A stretch of DNA of 64,000 nucleotides from Glossina fuscipes (Eukaryota; Arthropoda; Insecta; Diptera; Glossinidae). The stretch spans positions 6,642,611 through 6,706,610 of the forward strand of contig NW_023998464.1 of assembly GCF_014805625.2 (NCBI RefSeq). Direction: 5' to 3'. Shown here piece by piece: positions 62,900 through 64,000 of the stretch (the stretch's first letter is position 1; each line of letters begins with the position of its first letter). The notes beneath the pieces were generated by a model. The model was not told the DNA's origin. It saw only the letters and a list, made by a program, of their open reading frames with translations, and made no database searches. The position numbers were made by a program, and so were the translations under genes.

Positions 62900-63149
62900 T
62901 TTAAACATCTTTCAGTACATTACATATCCTTCCCGGCAGTTGAAACAGTGCAGAGAAAACACTTATTAGACACCAATTGGACTTCGCCAAGGATTTTACT
63001 TTCGTTTCTTCAATCGTTGAAGAACATTTGAACGCCTTTTTGCATTTGGAGAATGGGAAAGAAGCATTAGTAGGAACTATGGACAATTCTGAACAATTTG
63101 CCGATTTTACATATATTGTTATTGCGCTTTTAAGATTTAAAATGTAAAT
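62900..63149 (+). pseudogene. unidentified coding-like fragment with one frame change
   Basis: After a TTTCAG at about 62911-62916, one plus frame reads HYISFPAVETVQRKHLL. A second, slightly downstream frame continues QLDFAKDFTFVSSIVEEHLN, then AFLHLENGKEALVGTMDNSE and QFADFTYIVIALLRFKM, then stops at about 63147. The charged, balanced composition looks like real protein sequence, but I cannot name the family. The frame change suggests a broken copy. The minus-strand frame over the same bases is the shadow. Confidence 0.4.
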
Positions 63150-64000
63150 AAACACAGCTTTGTTTAGCTCGTGGCAGCTTTTATAATCCACCTCTTAGTA
63201 ACCAACCGCTTTCCAACTTTCTCTTGCCATAGCAATATGTCTGGGGCCAATTCTCTTCCTACGAAGCGCAACTCCAATATTAAGGGCACGCAATTTGAAA
63301 ATTTTTTTTTCTTTTCCAAGTTTTCGATTAATATGCGGTACATGAAAATTATTTTCTCATTATCAAGAGCTTAAAGAATTTTTAAATTCTTAAACTCTAT
63401 TTGGCTATCAGCGACCAAAGTTGACAAAAGCCATAGAAAAGTAAATGGATTCGTCTTTTTTCCTTTCTTCGCATGTGGAAGAGCAAACTATGAGGGCTGT
63501 GTCAATATCATGGAAAATGGAAAGGAAGACGTCTGGTCTTTAAGCATTATTTCTTGTTGAATTGACATTTAGCACACTGATCATCGTCCATGCGTCAAGT
63601 CTCGTGGAATTAAGCCTTCACATTGCCATTCCAGACAAAACGTCCGTCTGACAGCGTCTCCTCATTTAACCACATCTGACTGTCTCTGCGGTTGTTGTAG
63701 ACTTAAAATCTTTAAACAGACATCTGAAAGTATACGAAAACTGGTTTAGATTTCCTTGACCGAGCTGAGAAAATCGTCTAAAGTTGTGTTAATCGGTAAA
63801 GCATTGATCTTGATACTAGCCGATACGCAAATGCTTGCCATAACCTCTCTCCACCTTATTAATGTCATTAAAACATGGGCACATCGTTTTTGCTTTATCT
63901 AGAAGTAATTTTTTTTTTTTGTACAGTTCCTCTTGGTGGAATGGAAGAGGGTTTAATAGGGGAAAACAAGTGAAACCGTCAGGAGCAATACGATATTTAT
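63150..64000. other. right-edge sequence, nothing recognised
   Basis: Somewhat less AT-rich than the rest of the window. No gene, RNA or repeat could be supported. Confidence 0.4.

Noticed and set aside
1..64000. tRNA genes, CRISPR arrays and bacterial-type operon signals.
   Set aside because: None seen. The genome is clearly a eukaryotic one with spliceosomal introns, and I could not find a convincing A-box/B-box pair or cloverleaf by eye.

Overview
This is an AT-rich, intron-rich animal window with canonical GT-AG introns. Protein matches, microsatellites and an irritans-type mariner point to a higher fly (Cyclorrhapha, possibly tephritid-like; the genus cannot be fixed from sequence alone). 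It is mostly intron and intergenic DNA around one large gene, with a smaller gene start at the left edge and an unusual number of broken copies of host genes.

Left edge (1-1.4 kb, minus): the first three coding exons of phosphorylase kinase beta, running off the window. At 1.5-3.7 kb an inverted-repeat pair of about 285 bp encloses an orphan first exon of Cdc23/APC8. At 3.8-4.9 kb lies a GC-richer insertion flanked by 15-bp direct repeats and carrying the only assembly gap. From 4.9 to 13.2 kb there is repeat-derived or unassigned DNA, including a decayed transposon-type protein at 8.8-9.4 kb.

Centre (13.26-44.92 kb, minus): spire (spir), the WH2-type actin nucleator. I placed 15 coding exons whose splice phases all join and whose lengths sum to 2775 nt (924 residues plus stop). 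They cover most of the KIND domain, four WH2 repeats, a proline-rich linker, the Spir box and the modified FYVE zinc finger, ending at a stop at 13262-13264. The 5' exon(s) with the KIND N-terminus were not found. Introns reach about 6.8 kb and hold degenerate repeats and microsatellites.

Right side (52-58 kb, plus): a cluster of broken host genes. A CYP6-like cytochrome P450 N-terminus with its own TATA box runs directly into an effector-caspase fragment that has a stop codon next to the catalytic cysteine. About 1 kb later is a 3'-truncated, multiply frameshifted copy of Rrp1 (AP endonuclease), with an internally deleted mariner in one intron. The last 6 kb is AT-rich with short tandem repeats and one unidentified frameshifted coding-like patch near 63 kb.

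The intact products act in glycogen breakdown control (PhKb) and actin nucleation and vesicle transport (Spir). The P450, caspase, Rrp1 and Cdc23 pieces look non-functional. They are the most interesting part of the window because several unrelated host gene fragments sit near each other and near mobile-element structures.
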